A stretch of 64,000 nt of DNA, from assembly GCF_011516735.1 (NCBI RefSeq), contig NZ_WOSX01000005.1:62001-126000 (forward strand), written 5' to 3'. Shown piece by piece: positions 8,510 through 17,364 of the stretch (position 1 is its first letter; each line of letters begins with the position of its first letter). The notes beneath the pieces are model-generated. The model was not told where the DNA came from. It did not search any database and saw only the letters and a list, made by a program, of their open reading frames with translations. The position numbers and the translations under genes are program-made. The DNA comes from Acetobacter fallax. Lineage in GTDB: Bacteria; Pseudomonadota; Alphaproteobacteria; Acetobacterales; Acetobacteraceae.

Positions 8510-8761
8510 TCAGTCAGCGGATTTGCGTCCGAATACGTAGCTGAGGAGAGAGACGGCGGTGAGAATCAGCAGGCCATAAACTTTGCAGGACGTTGGGATC
8601 TTATTCTCGTGATCCTGCACATCGCCTTTGATTGTCTCAAGGTGTCCGGCCACCTGCTTTTGCAGTTCTTCCTTGTGCTCATGCAGGGATTTTTCAAGAT
8701 GCTTCGCGATATCGTGAAGGTCTTCCGGGCTGAGTTTTTTCAGAGTTTCGGCTGCGCTCAT
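8510..8761 (-). CDS. Small tail-anchored helical protein, function unknown
   Basis: The protein has 83 residues. It has a long amphipathic, probably coiled-coil helix (DLHDIAKHLEKSLHEHKEEL onward to ~55) and one C-terminal transmembrane segment (VYGLLILTAVSLLSYVFG, ~62-79) followed by RKSAD. That layout implies a membrane-anchored protein with a cytoplasmic helix. I do not recognise a family. It lies 36 bp upstream of the DUF1269 gene on the same strand. Confidence 0.65.
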   Translation of the reverse strand: MSAAETLKKLSPEDLHDIAKHLEKSLHEHKEELQKQVAGHLETIKGDVQDHENKIPTSCKVYGLLILTAVSLLSYVFGRKSAD

Positions 8762-8892
8762 GATCCGTATCGTCCTGTGTTGAGTCGTTCAGGTCAGCCA
8801 GGGAAGACTCCCGGGCACGTCCCTTAGATGTCGCGCCCGAAAGAATGATTTTCAAGATCTGAAGCGAAAACACCTGCGTGACCCACCCCTGC

Positions 8893-10338
8893 TCACAGCA
8901 CGGGGCCGACCATGCCGAGCACGTTATTCCACAGCACACGGTATTTCGGCCATTGCATGACGGCATCAAGTGTCACGGGAAGGGAGGCGTCGATATAGGT
9001 TTGTTGTCTTGCACGGATTTCGGCCGTGAAAGCCCGATCCACGAAGAGGATGTTGTTCTCGAAGTTGAGATCGAAGCTGCGGCGGTCGAGATTGGCTGAG
9101 CCGATCATGGTCATCTGTCCGTCGACCGTCAGGGCTTTCGTGTGGAGAAGCCCGTGCGGGTATTCACGGAGGATGACACCGGCATCGAGGAGTTCACGAT
9201 AATAGCTCCGGCTGGCTCCGGCGACGATCCAGGAATCGTTGCGTTGCGGAACGGTGAGCGTTGTTTTCACGCCCCGGCGGGCGGCGGCGCAGAGAGCGGC
9301 CTGGATGGGTTCATCGGGGACATAATAGGGCGTTGTGACCGTCAGTTCCCGCGCTGATGCGCTCATCAGGGCGACGAACACGTCCGGCATGGCCGCGTAA
9401 CGGACGGCGGCGCTTGTTCCGATGACCTGCGCGACAAAGCCTTTCCCTTCCGGCAGGACCGCGGAGGTGATGAGGCTGGTGAGATCTTCTTCGGTGTGGG
9501 CGATCCAGTCGGTGGCGAAGAGGTGCTGGTTCTGCAGCACGACGGGGCCTTCGAACCGGGCCACCAGATCGACCCACGGAGCATATTTTGCTTTCACCCG
9601 GAATGCGGCGTCGGCGCAGTTCTGACTGCCGCAATAGGTGACTTTGTTGTCGATGACGACGATTTTGCGATGGTTTCGCATATCGAAGCGGCCACGGAAC
9701 AGGCGCAGGAGCGGATTGCCGATGGGGAGTGCCCGCACGAGCCGGACGCCGGCATCGCTCATATTCTTCCAGTGGGGACTGTGAATCAGGCGGCGCGATC
9801 CGAGATCGTCGGCCATGACGCGGCAGGTGATTCCGCGTATGGCGGCGCGTTTAAGGGCTTCCACCACTTTCATGCCGTTATTGTCGGCGAGCCAGATGTA
9901 GAAGCTGATATGGACGTGTTCGCGGGCGGCGTCGATATCGGCCACGATGGCGGCGATGGCGGCATCGGCGTCCGGCATCAGTGTCGCGCTGTTGCTGCCG
10001 AGTGGCGGGTAGCCGCTGGCGGACTGGCCGACGCGGAACAGCGGAGCCAGGCGCGGTGGCAGGCCGAATTCCTGCTCCGCATCAATCAGGGCATCGCTTT
10101 GTTTGCCGGGGACAGGAATGTCTCTGAGGGCGCGGCGTATCCTCACCACGATGCGCGGGCTGAGATTTGTCTCTCCCAGCAGCATGTAAGCGACCATGCC
10201 GAGAATTGGCAGGGCGCCGATGATGGCCACCCAGGCGACCCGGGAGGCTGGCTCGCGATGTGGTCTCAGCAGGACACGACCGATGAAGAGAACCTGAAAA
10301 CTGATAGTGATGGCCGCGCCAAGCCAGTTCCATTGCAT
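8893..10338 (-). CDS. cls: Cardiolipin synthase (phospholipase D superfamily)
   Basis: The protein has 481 residues, the normal ClsA length. Two N-terminal transmembrane helices (~8-25 and 33-55) are followed by two PLD catalytic motifs: H223-x-K225-x4-D230 in NHRKIVVID, and H399-x-K401-x4-D406 in LLHTKALTVD with the GSANLDRRSF continuation. The enzyme condenses two phosphatidylglycerols into cardiolipin at the inner membrane. All catalytic residues are present. It is divergent from the MocR-type regulator at 10.5 kb. Confidence 0.96.
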   Translation of the reverse strand: MQWNWLGAAITISFQVLFIGRVLLRPHREPASRVAWVAIIGALPILGMVAYMLLGETNLSPRIVVRIRRALRDIPVPGKQSDALIDAEQEFGLPPRLAPLFRVGQSASGYPPLGSNSATLMPDADAAIAAIVADIDAAREHVHISFYIWLADNNGMKVVEALKRAAIRGITCRVMADDLGSRRLIHSPHWKNMSDAGVRLVRALPIGNPLLRLFRGRFDMRNHRKIVVIDNKVTYCGSQNCADAAFRVKAKYAPWVDLVARFEGPVVLQNQHLFATDWIAHTEEDLTSLITSAVLPEGKGFVAQVIGTSAAVRYAAMPDVFVALMSASARELTVTTPYYVPDEPIQAALCAAARRGVKTTLTVPQRNDSWIVAGASRSYYRELLDAGVILREYPHGLLHTKALTVDGQMTMIGSANLDRRSFDLNFENNILFVDRAFTAEIRARQQTYIDASLPVTLDAVMQWPKYRVLWNNVLGMVGPVL

Positions 10339-10540
10339 AATCTGCGTTCCGGCCTGTTCTGATAGTACGCGAAAAAAGGGGCACCGTATCCTCAGGGCGG
10401 ATCATGGACAACAGGAGCCGGTGAGGAAGCGCGTCTCACCATCACGACCGGCCGGAAGGCCGGGTTATGTGATGTGTAAGGGGTGTGACGGTGCTTGCAT
10501 AAGACCCTGCGTTCCGTTTGTGTGAGGACAGGAAGAGATC

Positions 10541-10636
10541 ATGATACGGAAAGGGTCTTTGCCGCATGCGTCTTCAATCGCCCTGGACGCCGCGTTTGTG
10601 CGGTGGTTCTCAGCCACCGGCGGAGCGACTGGCTGA
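10541..10636 (+). CDS. Possible 31-residue leader ORF, or the true N-terminus of the MocR gene in another frame
   Basis: ATG 10541 is preceded by AGGAAGAG at ~10529-10537, a much better ribosome site than anything before the annotated MocR ATG at 10566. The peptide begins MIRKGSLPHASS and contains ALDAAFVRWFSA before TGA at 10634-10636, overlapping the first 71 bases of the MocR frame. A +1/-1 shift near 10620-10630 would join it to AERLADALAED of MocR. It could be a leader peptide, a sequencing or natural frameshift, or chance. Confidence 0.35.
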   Translation: MIRKGSLPHASSIALDAAFVRWFSATGGATG

Positions 10637-11945
10637 CGCTCTGGCGGAGGACATTCTTGGCGGTGTGCTTGTGGCGGGGGATCGTCTGCCGGCCCATCGT
10701 GAGCTGGCCTGGCGGCTTGGCATCGGCATCGGGTCGGTGACGCGGGCCAGTGCGATCCTGGAGCGTCGTGGTCTTGTCAGAGTGGTGAAGGGCCGGGGCA
10801 CGTTTGTGTCGGCGCGACCGGGGCACCATCACAGTTTTCTTGATCTGGCCGCGAATATGCCGCCGCCGATGTTCAGTGACCGCGCGCTGGCGCGGACGCT
10901 GACCCGTCTGGCGAAAGGTGTCGATCCGGCGCTGTTCAATGTCTATCCGCCGGTGGCGGGACATCTCGGGCATCGGCGGATCATGGCGCACTGGCTGGAG
11001 GAACTGGGGCTGGCGGTCTCTCCCGAGATGTTGCTTCTGACCAGCGGTGCCCAGCAGGCGCTCAGCGTCGCGCTGGCTGTGGCGCGACAGAGTGCTGATG
11101 TCGTGATCACGGAAAGTCTGACTTATCCCGGTATGCTCGGGGCCATTCGTCAGACGGGAATGACGCTGCGCGGCGTAGCGATGGATGGCGGGGGAATGTG
11201 TCCGGTCGCGCTGGAGAGCGTGCTGACAGAGCTTCGTGATCAGCGCGCGGTTCTTTATCTGACACCGACCATGCACAACCCGACAACGGCGACGATGGAA
11301 CGGGGGCGGCGGGAAGACATCGTGCGGCTCTGCCGACGGTTCGATGCGTTGATTATTGAGGACGGGGTGTATGTCTGTGTGCCGGACAACGCGCTGCCGG
11401 ATCTGGTTTCACTTGCGCCGGAGCGGACATTTCATGTGAGCAGCCTGTCGAAGATTCTGAGTCCCGGGCTGCGGATCGGGGCACTGATACCGCCTGATGC
11501 CTATCGGGAGGCTTGTCTTTCCGCGCTGTTGTGTTCGTCGCTGATGATTGCGCCACTCTCCTATGCGATGATGGCGCAGTGGATGCAGGATGGCACGGCG
11601 GCCTCGGTGCGGCAGTCCCTGCGTGGCGAAGCGGGGCGGCGGCGCGGGCTGGCAGCCTCAATCCTGGGGGCATGGATGGTGCCGCCGGTTTATGACGCGT
11701 TTCATGTCTGGCTGCCGATGCTGCCTGAGCAGACTGTGGCTGTTATCAACCATGCCCGTTCTTACGGTGTTCTGGTGACTGATCCGGCGCCTTTCCGGAC
11801 TGAGGCGGGATCAGGGAAATCCGGAATAAGGCTGTGTCTGGGGCTGGCGTCCCTACCCGATCTGACGGAGGCGTTGCATCGGGTCAAAGCGGCGTGCCTG
11901 GCGACGGATGCAAAAGTGTCACGCGACACTATTCCGGTGGCCTGA
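10566..11945 (+). CDS. MocR/PdxR-type transcriptional regulator (GntR HTH fused to class I aminotransferase domain)
   Basis: The protein has 459 residues. Residues ~18-85 form a GntR winged helix (ERLADALAEDILGGVLVAGD, RLPAHRELAWRLGIGIGSVT, then GLVRVVKGRGTFVSAR). Residues ~95-450 are a fold-type I aminotransferase with the PLP-binding lysine K296 in SSLSKILSPGLRIG and the PTMHNPTTATM segment. Members bind DNA and sense a PLP adduct of an amine. The ATG at 10566 has no visible ribosome site, whereas an overlapping frame at 10541 does, so the N-terminus is uncertain. Directly downstream on the same strand are the UPF0261 and PEP-hydrolase-like genes, which are plausible targets by position only. 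Confidence 0.9.
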   Translation: MRLQSPWTPRLCGGSQPPAERLADALAEDILGGVLVAGDRLPAHRELAWRLGIGIGSVTRASAILERRGLVRVVKGRGTFVSARPGHHHSFLDLAANMPPPMFSDRALARTLTRLAKGVDPALFNVYPPVAGHLGHRRIMAHWLEELGLAVSPEMLLLTSGAQQALSVALAVARQSADVVITESLTYPGMLGAIRQTGMTLRGVAMDGGGMCPVALESVLTELRDQRAVLYLTPTMHNPTTATMERGRREDIVRLCRRFDALIIEDGVYVCVPDNALPDLVSLAPERTFHVSSLSKILSPGLRIGALIPPDAYREACLSALLCSSLMIAPLSYAMMAQWMQDGTAASVRQSLRGEAGRRRGLAASILGAWMVPPVYDAFHVWLPMLPEQTVAVINHARSYGVLVTDPAPFRTEAGSGKSGIRLCLGLASLPDLTEALHRVKAACLATDAKVSRDTIPVA

Positions 11946-12004
11946 AAGTGTCTCGGCTGCTTATGTGGCCTGACGCGGATCAGTCATGACCGGGAGTCAG
12001 TCTT

Positions 12005-12115
12005 ATGCTTATGAGCGGAACGCCGATTACTGTCGCTGTCACGCTTCATCTGAAGTCCGGGCATGTGAAGTCCGGGCATGAGAGTCTTTTTCAGGACATG
12101 GATCTGCTGCCGTGA
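12005..12115 (+). CDS. Short ORF (36 residues) coupled to the UPF0261 gene
   Basis: ATG 12005 has GGGAG at 11992-11996. The TGA at 12113-12115 overlaps the GTG start at 12112 of the next gene, which itself has no good ribosome site, so translational coupling is likely. The peptide starts MLMSGTPITVAVTLHLKSGH and contains a perfect 15-bp in-frame tandem duplication (12051-12065 and 12066-12080). The ITVAVTLHLKSGH strand weakly resembles the start of antibiotic-biosynthesis-monooxygenase-like proteins, so it may be a remnant. It is unproven as a gene. Confidence 0.4.
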   Translation: MLMSGTPITVAVTLHLKSGHVKSGHESLFQDMDLLP

Positions 12116-13341
12116 CGGGTCGGGTTTACATTCTCGGCACGGTGGACACGAAGTCGGAAGAGTTGCGGTATCTGAAAGCGGTTCTGACGGCCCGACGGGC
12201 TGAGGCCAGCATCGTGGATGTGAGCACTGGCGACATGCCGCATGAGGCTGATGTGACGGCGGCGGAGGTCGCGGCGTATCATCCTGACGGGGCCGGGGCG
12301 GTGTTTTGCGGGGACAGGGGGCGGGCGATCGCGGCGATGTCGCTGGCGCTGACACGATTTCTTACGGATCGGGACGATCTGGGCGGGGCGCTCGCGATTG
12401 GTGGTTCGGGCGGGACGGCGCTGGTGGCGCCGGCTTTGCAGGCTTTGCCGATCGGGGTGCCGAAGCTGATGGTCTCGACTGTCGCTTCGGGAAACACGGC
12501 GCCTTATGTTGGGGAATCCGATATCGGGATGGTTTATTCCGTTGTTGATATGCAGGGGCTGAACCGGATTTCGCGGGTGGTTCTGGCCAATGCGGCGGAT
12601 GCGATGGCGGGGATGGTGCTGAACGCGCCGCCGGCTTGCGATGATGGACTTACTTCTGTCGGGATCACGATGTTTGGGGTGACGACGCCCTGTGTGGCGC
12701 GGATCACTGAGGCGCTGCGGGACCGGTTTGAGTGTCTGGTGTTTCATGCGACGGGCGCGGGTGGGCGGTCCATGGAGCGGCTGATCGATCAGGGGGTGAT
12801 CCGGGGTGTTCTGGATGTGACCACGACGGAGTTCTGCGATTATGTCGCGGGCGGGATCTTTCCCTGTGGCGAGGAGCGGCTGGATGCGGTGAGCCGGACG
12901 GGGGTGCCGTATGTCGGAAGTTGCGGCGGGCTTGATATGGTGAATTTCGGAGCGCGGGCGACAGTTCCTGAGCAGTATCGGGATCGGGTGTTTGTGGAGC
13001 ACAATCCGTTTATCACGCTGATGCGCACTTCGGCGGAGGAGTGCGCGGCGATGGGGCGTGTGATTGGCGGGAAGCTGAACCAGTGTCAGGGGGAGGTGCG
13101 TTTCTTCTATCCTGAGAGTGGTTTTTCGTTGCTTGACCAGTCGGGCGGTCCGTTTTCCGATCCAAAGGCTGATGCGGCTTTTCTGGAAGCTCTGTCTGCC
13201 ACGCTGGAGGAAACGGAACGGCGCCGTCTGATCCGCCTTCCTTATGCGCTCAACGATCCGGCGTTTGCCGATGCGATGACGCGTGAATTTGAAACTCTGT
13301 TTAAGGAGAGAACTGATTATGCCGGCTATTCCACGCAGTAA
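12112..13341 (+). CDS. UPF0261 / Tm-1-like ATP-binding domain protein
   Basis: The protein has 409 residues from GTG 12112. It begins [18 protein letters not shown], which is the UPF0261 signature, continues with [20 protein letters not shown] and [20 protein letters not shown], and later has [19 protein letters not shown]. Family members correspond to the N-terminal, ATP-binding half of the plant antiviral protein Tm-1; the bacterial role is not established. The gene overlaps the next one by 23 bp (13319-13341), strong evidence of coupling. It probably forms an operon with the short ORF at 12005 and the TIM-barrel gene. Confidence 0.9.
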   Translation: MTGRVYILGTVDTKSEELRYLKAVLTARRAEASIVDVSTGDMPHEADVTAAEVAAYHPDGAGAVFCGDRGRAIAAMSLALTRFLTDRDDLGGALAIGGSGGTALVAPALQALPIGVPKLMVSTVASGNTAPYVGESDIGMVYSVVDMQGLNRISRVVLANAADAMAGMVLNAPPACDDGLTSVGITMFGVTTPCVARITEALRDRFECLVFHATGAGGRSMERLIDQGVIRGVLDVTTTEFCDYVAGGIFPCGEERLDAVSRTGVPYVGSCGGLDMVNFGARATVPEQYRDRVFVEHNPFITLMRTSAEECAAMGRVIGGKLNQCQGEVRFFYPESGFSLLDQSGGPFSDPKADAAFLEALSATLEETERRRLIRLPYALNDPAFADAMTREFETLFKERTDYAGYSTQ

Positions 13342-14149
13342 GATTCTTGAGAAATTCCGCGGGATGATCGCGGCGCGTCAGCCGATTGTGGGGGGGGGTG
13401 CCGGAACGGGACTTTCTGCGAAGTGCGAAGCTGCCGGAGGGATTGATCTGATTGTGATCTATAATTCCGGCCGGTATCGCATGGCGGGGCGCGGGTCTCT
13501 GGCCGGGCTGCTGGCTTATGGCAATGCGAACCAGATTGTCATGGAGATGGCGCGGGAGGTGTTGCCGGTTGTGCCGGATACGCCAGTTCTGGCGGGTGTG
13601 AACGGGACGGACCCGTTTGTGGATTTCGATGTTTTTCTCGACGATGTCCGGCGTGTCGGGTTTTCGGGGATTCAGAATTTTCCGACTGTTGGTCTGATTG
13701 ACGGGAATTTCCGTAAGAACCTGGAAGAGACCGGGATGAGCTACAGCATGGAGGTCGATGTCGTTGCGCGGGCACATAAGAAAGATCTTCTGACGACGCC
13801 ATATGTTTTTGATTCGCAGCAGGCAAAGGACATGGCGCAGGTAGGGGCCGATGTGCTTGTGGCCCATATGGGACTGACGACGGGCGGAACGATCGGGGCT
13901 GAAACGGCGTTTACGCTGGATGACTGTATTAAGCTGATCAATGAGATTACCGATGCGGCACGGACCGTTCGGGATGATGTGATTGTGCTGTGTCATGGTG
14001 GCCCCATTGCGATGCCGCCTGATGCGCAGAAGGTTCTGGCCGGGTGTCCGGATTGCCATGGGTTCTATGGAGCATCCAGCATGGAACGACTGCCGACGGA
14101 GACGGCGCTTGTCGAACAGACAAAAACCTTCAAGGCGATGACGCGCTAA
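13319..14149 (+). CDS. Phosphoenolpyruvate hydrolase family protein (Tm-1 C-terminal TIM-barrel half)
   Basis: The protein has 276 residues from ATG 13319, with AAGGAGAG at 13303-13310 inside the preceding gene. It is a TIM barrel: [84 protein letters not shown] and [14 protein letters not shown] are characteristic of the PEP-hydrolase-like family, which matches the C-terminal half of Tm-1. The reaction has not been established for most members. It overlaps the UPF0261 gene by 23 bp, so the two probably act together as a split Tm-1-like pair. Confidence 0.9.
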   Translation: MPAIPRSKILEKFRGMIAARQPIVGGGAGTGLSAKCEAAGGIDLIVIYNSGRYRMAGRGSLAGLLAYGNANQIVMEMAREVLPVVPDTPVLAGVNGTDPFVDFDVFLDDVRRVGFSGIQNFPTVGLIDGNFRKNLEETGMSYSMEVDVVARAHKKDLLTTPYVFDSQQAKDMAQVGADVLVAHMGLTTGGTIGAETAFTLDDCIKLINEITDAARTVRDDVIVLCHGGPIAMPPDAQKVLAGCPDCHGFYGASSMERLPTETALVEQTKTFKAMTR

Positions 14150-14235
14150 AAAACAAGCCGGCGTCCGCAGGTTTCTCCCGCGGTTATCACGGGCAGCGCC
14201 CTGATGCGCCGGACCTGTAAAAAAGGTCTCTTATC

Positions 14236-15354
14236 ATGCTGAAGAAAACCATCCTGTCCGGCGTAGCTGCCGGCGTTTTCGCTCTGGCCTCTGTGGGGGA
14301 GGCCGCTCCACTCCCCTCTTCGGCATTGCATGTGGCCGTGACATCGCAGCGTGTGATGAATGCGGTGACGGTTTCGGATGATAAGCGTCTTTTTGTCTCG
14401 TTTCCCTATTGGGGTGGCGGATCGGAACCGGGGCCGACGGTGGCGGAACTGGATGCGAAGGGCGTGCCTCATGCCTGGCCGGATGAATCCTGGAATAACC
14501 GGGGCCATGAGCATGATCTGCTGCATAATTTTGTGCGGGTGAATGCGATCCGGATCGGGCCGGACGGGTATTTGTGGGTCGTGGATTCCGGGGATGCGAA
14601 TGTGGGTGGCAAGCCCAACCCGCCGGACGGGGCGCCGGCGAAGCTGGTGGCGTTCGATCTGAGTTCCGGCAAGCCGGTTCATACGATTGTGCTGAAGCAG
14701 GGTACGACGCCGCATAGTTACGTGGATGATCTGCGTTTTCATGGCGACACGCTGATTCTGACGGATGCGGGTGATCCGGGGCTTATCCTAGTGAATCTGA
14801 AAACGGGACAGCAGCGTCGGGTGTTACAACATGCGAAGTCCACGACGGATGAGCGCCCGATGTATGCTGAGGGAAAGCTGCTGATCAGTAACGGGAAGCC
14901 GGCGCGGGTGCATGCGGATCAGCTTGAGGTTTCACCTGACGGGTCCGTGCTTTATTTCCAGCCCAGTTCGGGACCGATGTGGAAAATCTCCACGGCTGAT
15001 CTGGAAAATCCGACGCTGAATGATGAAGATCTCTCACGGCGGGTCTCGCTGTTTTACGATACGCCGACGACCGGAGGAACGGTAATTGATGGTCAGGGGA
15101 ATCTCTATGTCTCTGATGTCAATAAGCTGCGATTGCTGAAGATTACGCCGCAGGGCAGGGCTTCGGTGCTGATTGCGGATAAGCGGCTGGTCTGGGCGGA
15201 TGCGATGTGGATCGACAGCACCGGCAAGCTCTGGATTCCGGCGGTGCAGCTGAACCGGACGGCGTCGTTTCAGGCGGATGGAGTTTCGCGGGTGCAGAGA
15301 CCGGTTGCAATCTATACACTGGATCTCGGGCTGGAGCCTCAGCATCGGTTCTGA
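14236..15354 (+). CDS. Secreted major-royal-jelly/Yellow-type beta-propeller protein
   Basis: The protein has 372 residues with a Sec signal peptide (MLKKTILSGVAAGVFALASV, cleavage near GEA-AP). The mature part has the MRJP/Yellow pattern: DKRLFVSFPYWGGGSEPGPT, WPDESWNNRGHEHDL, RIGPDGYLWVVDSG, then YVDDLRFHGDTLILTDAGDP. Bacterial members are annotated as L-dopachrome-tautomerase-related or SMP-30-like propellers; the substrate is unknown. It should act in the periplasm. It stands 86 bp after the PEP-hydrolase-like gene and just before another periplasmic propeller, on the same strand. Confidence 0.85.
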   Translation: MLKKTILSGVAAGVFALASVGEAAPLPSSALHVAVTSQRVMNAVTVSDDKRLFVSFPYWGGGSEPGPTVAELDAKGVPHAWPDESWNNRGHEHDLLHNFVRVNAIRIGPDGYLWVVDSGDANVGGKPNPPDGAPAKLVAFDLSSGKPVHTIVLKQGTTPHSYVDDLRFHGDTLILTDAGDPGLILVNLKTGQQRRVLQHAKSTTDERPMYAEGKLLISNGKPARVHADQLEVSPDGSVLYFQPSSGPMWKISTADLENPTLNDEDLSRRVSLFYDTPTTGGTVIDGQGNLYVSDVNKLRLLKITPQGRASVLIADKRLVWADAMWIDSTGKLWIPAVQLNRTASFQADGVSRVQRPVAIYTLDLGLEPQHRF

Positions 15355-15447
15355 TCCGGGGCTTCTGTTCGTTCGGGTTCAACGGCTGCTGACTCGTCAG
15401 AAGCTCCGGAAACAGGTTTGTGGGGTGTGCGTGTGAGAGAGGTGAGT

Positions 15448-16554
15448 ATGGGGTGGGGTCGTCTGTTTTTTGTGGCTGCGGCTCTGGCTGCGTCGGTTCC
15501 TGCCCTTGCGGCGCCCCCTGTGGACCGGCTGACGGTCCCGGCGGGTTTTCATATTGCGCTCTATGCGGATCGGGTGCCGTCGGCGCGGGAGATGGCGGTC
15601 GGGGATGACGGGACCGTGTTTGTCGGCTCGATGGCGGCCGGGAATGTTTATGCTCTGTCGGGGATGGATGCGAACGGGCGGGCGCGGGCGGTGCGGGTGA
15701 TTGCCCGCGGGTTACGGCAGCCGGTGGGGGTCGCGTTCCGGAAGGGTGATCTTTATATTTCGGATACGACGCGGATTGTCGTGTTGCGGGATATTGAGCA
15801 TCACCTTGACAGGCCACCTGAACCTGAGGTGGTTGCGGATCATCTGCCTTATCGGGCGGGGGATCATTCGTGGAAATTCATCGCATTCGGACCGGATGAC
15901 CGGCTGTATGTGCCGATCGGGGCGCCGTGCAATATCTGTGATGTGGGGCATGCCTTCGGAAAGCTGATCAGCATGAAGGCTGACGGCACGAACTGGCGTG
16001 ATGAGGCTTACGGGATTCGGAACACGGTCGGGTTTACGTGGCAGCCGGGGACGCAGAATTTGTGGTTCACGGATAATGGGCGGGACATGCTTGGAGACGA
16101 TGTGCCGTCTGACGAGCTGAATGAGCGGACGGTTCCGGGACAGTCATTCGGGTATCCTTACTGTCATCAGGGTGATGTTCCCGATCCTGTGTTTGGCAGG
16201 CAACATGCCTGCAGCGAATTTGTGCCGCCTGTGGTGAAGCTGGGGGCGCATGTGGCCTCTCTGGGGCTTCGGTTTTACGAAGGCGGGATGTTTCCGGCGT
16301 CTTATCGCGGTGATCTGCTGATTGCCGAGCATGGATCATGGAACCGGACTGAGCTTTCGGGCTACCAGGTGGTGTCGGTGCATTTCGGTGTGGACGGGAA
16401 ACCAGGGACTCCTGAGGTTCTGGTCGGTGGTTTTCGCGAGGGACAGGATGCGTGGGGACGACCTGCGGATGTGCAGCCTCTTCCGGATGGAAGTGTGCTG
16501 ATCAGCGATGATACGGCGGATGCGGTGTATCGACTGAGTTATGACGGGAAGTGA
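15448..16554 (+). CDS. PQQ-dependent sugar dehydrogenase family protein (sorbosone dehydrogenase type)
   Basis: The protein has 368 residues from ATG 15448, with AGAGAGGTG just upstream; an earlier GTG at 15418 would put extra residues before the signal peptide. Signal peptide: GRLFFVAAALAASVPALA. The body is the GSDH six-bladed propeller: LTVPAGFHIALYADRVPSAR, GLRQPVGVAF, VPIGAPCNICDVGH, the last being typical of membrane or soluble sorbosone dehydrogenases, then WFTDNGRDMLGDDVPSDELN and GQSFGYPYCHQGD. It probably oxidises a sugar or aldose lactone precursor in the periplasm using PQQ; no haem c motif is present. The partner electron acceptor is not in the window. Confidence 0.88.
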   Translation: MGWGRLFFVAAALAASVPALAAPPVDRLTVPAGFHIALYADRVPSAREMAVGDDGTVFVGSMAAGNVYALSGMDANGRARAVRVIARGLRQPVGVAFRKGDLYISDTTRIVVLRDIEHHLDRPPEPEVVADHLPYRAGDHSWKFIAFGPDDRLYVPIGAPCNICDVGHAFGKLISMKADGTNWRDEAYGIRNTVGFTWQPGTQNLWFTDNGRDMLGDDVPSDELNERTVPGQSFGYPYCHQGDVPDPVFGRQHACSEFVPPVVKLGAHVASLGLRFYEGGMFPASYRGDLLIAEHGSWNRTELSGYQVVSVHFGVDGKPGTPEVLVGGFREGQDAWGRPADVQPLPDGSVLISDDTADAVYRLSYDGK

Positions 16555-16591
16555 TGGGGGTCTTTCAGACTGTTTCAAATGATTCATTTAA

Positions 16592-16760
16592 TATTCTGTG
16601 ATTTTCAAAGGTCTGGTGGAAGGTCGGGCCCTGCCCGGACCCGGAAGGGGTTGCAGCCCCCTTCACCCCGATCTGTTTCTGGGTTCGGAAGGTCTGTGAC
16701 CTTTGGCAGGTTGCCAGACAGAGCATAGCCCTGAGACAGCACCGGCACGTAATGCACGCA
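16592..16760. repeat. Mosaic palindromic intergenic repeat, block 4
   Basis: It holds CTGTGATTTTCAAAGGTCTGG, GGGCCCTGCCCGGACCCGGA, AGGGGTTGCAGCCCCCTTCA, GAAGGTCTGTGACCTTTGGC and AGCATAGCCCTGAGA. The last modules are degraded compared with blocks 1 and 7. It ends ~35 bp before the start of the deformylase-like gene. Confidence 0.8.
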
Positions 16761-16795
16761 GCGTCTTTCAGCAGACCCTTTCCAGGAGATCATCC

Positions 16796-17302
16796 GTGAC
16801 AGTCCGGTCAATCGTGAGTTTTCCGGATCAGCAGCTTCGTGTTGCAGCTGATCCGGTAACGGTATTTGACGATTATCTCTGTCAGCTTGCGACCGATCTG
16901 CTCGACACGGTGCGGGCTGCACCGGGAATCGGAATTACGGGGCCGCATATTGGTGTGGCGCTGCGTGTGGTTGTGCTGGACCTGCCGGATGCGGCCGGAC
17001 CGGTGACGTACGTCAATCCGGAGATTGTGTGGGCTTCTGATGATGTTCTTCGGCATGAAGAGGGAAGTATCTCGATGCCGGGGGCTGTTGAACAGATTGA
17101 GCGCGCGGCGCGGGTTCGCGTGCGGTATCAGGACCTCGACGGGGTGACGCGGAGCGAAGAAGCATCTGGCCTGCGGGCTGCGTGCCACCAGCATGAGATT
17201 GATCAGCTGAACGGGATGTTCTGGCTACACAGGTTATCCGGTCTGCGTCGGACGCGTCTGCTGGCGCGGCATGAGAAGCTGAAGCGTGGCGGTGGCGCAT
17301 GA
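16796..17302 (+). CDS. Peptide deformylase-like protein with altered catalytic motifs
   Basis: The protein has 168 residues from GTG 16796, with AGGAG at 16783-16787. Overall it aligns with peptide deformylase: IVSFPDQQLR start, motif 1 region GIGITGPHIGV (44-54), YVNPEIV, motif 2 region EEGSISMPG (88-96), motif 3 region CHQHEIDQLNG. However, the motif 1 Gln is His51, the metal-binding Cys of EGCLS is Ser91, and the second His of HExxH is Gln137; only H133-E134 remain. By family knowledge this should abolish normal Fe2+ deformylase activity. It is likely a specialised paralogue, with the housekeeping def gene elsewhere. It is a single gene, convergent with the LysR gene. Confidence 0.85.
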   Translation: MTVRSIVSFPDQQLRVAADPVTVFDDYLCQLATDLLDTVRAAPGIGITGPHIGVALRVVVLDLPDAAGPVTYVNPEIVWASDDVLRHEEGSISMPGAVEQIERAARVRVRYQDLDGVTRSEEASGLRAACHQHEIDQLNGMFWLHRLSGLRRTRLLARHEKLKRGGGA

Positions 17303-17364
17303 AGTCGGTGCGTCTGACTGATGTACGCGGCGAGGCCGGACGATATTGTTGCTGACTGGTGTTA

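Noticed and set aside
12091-13002. 303-codon minus-strand frame over the UPF0261 gene
   Set aside because: Arg/His/Pro-rich shadow of a conserved gene.
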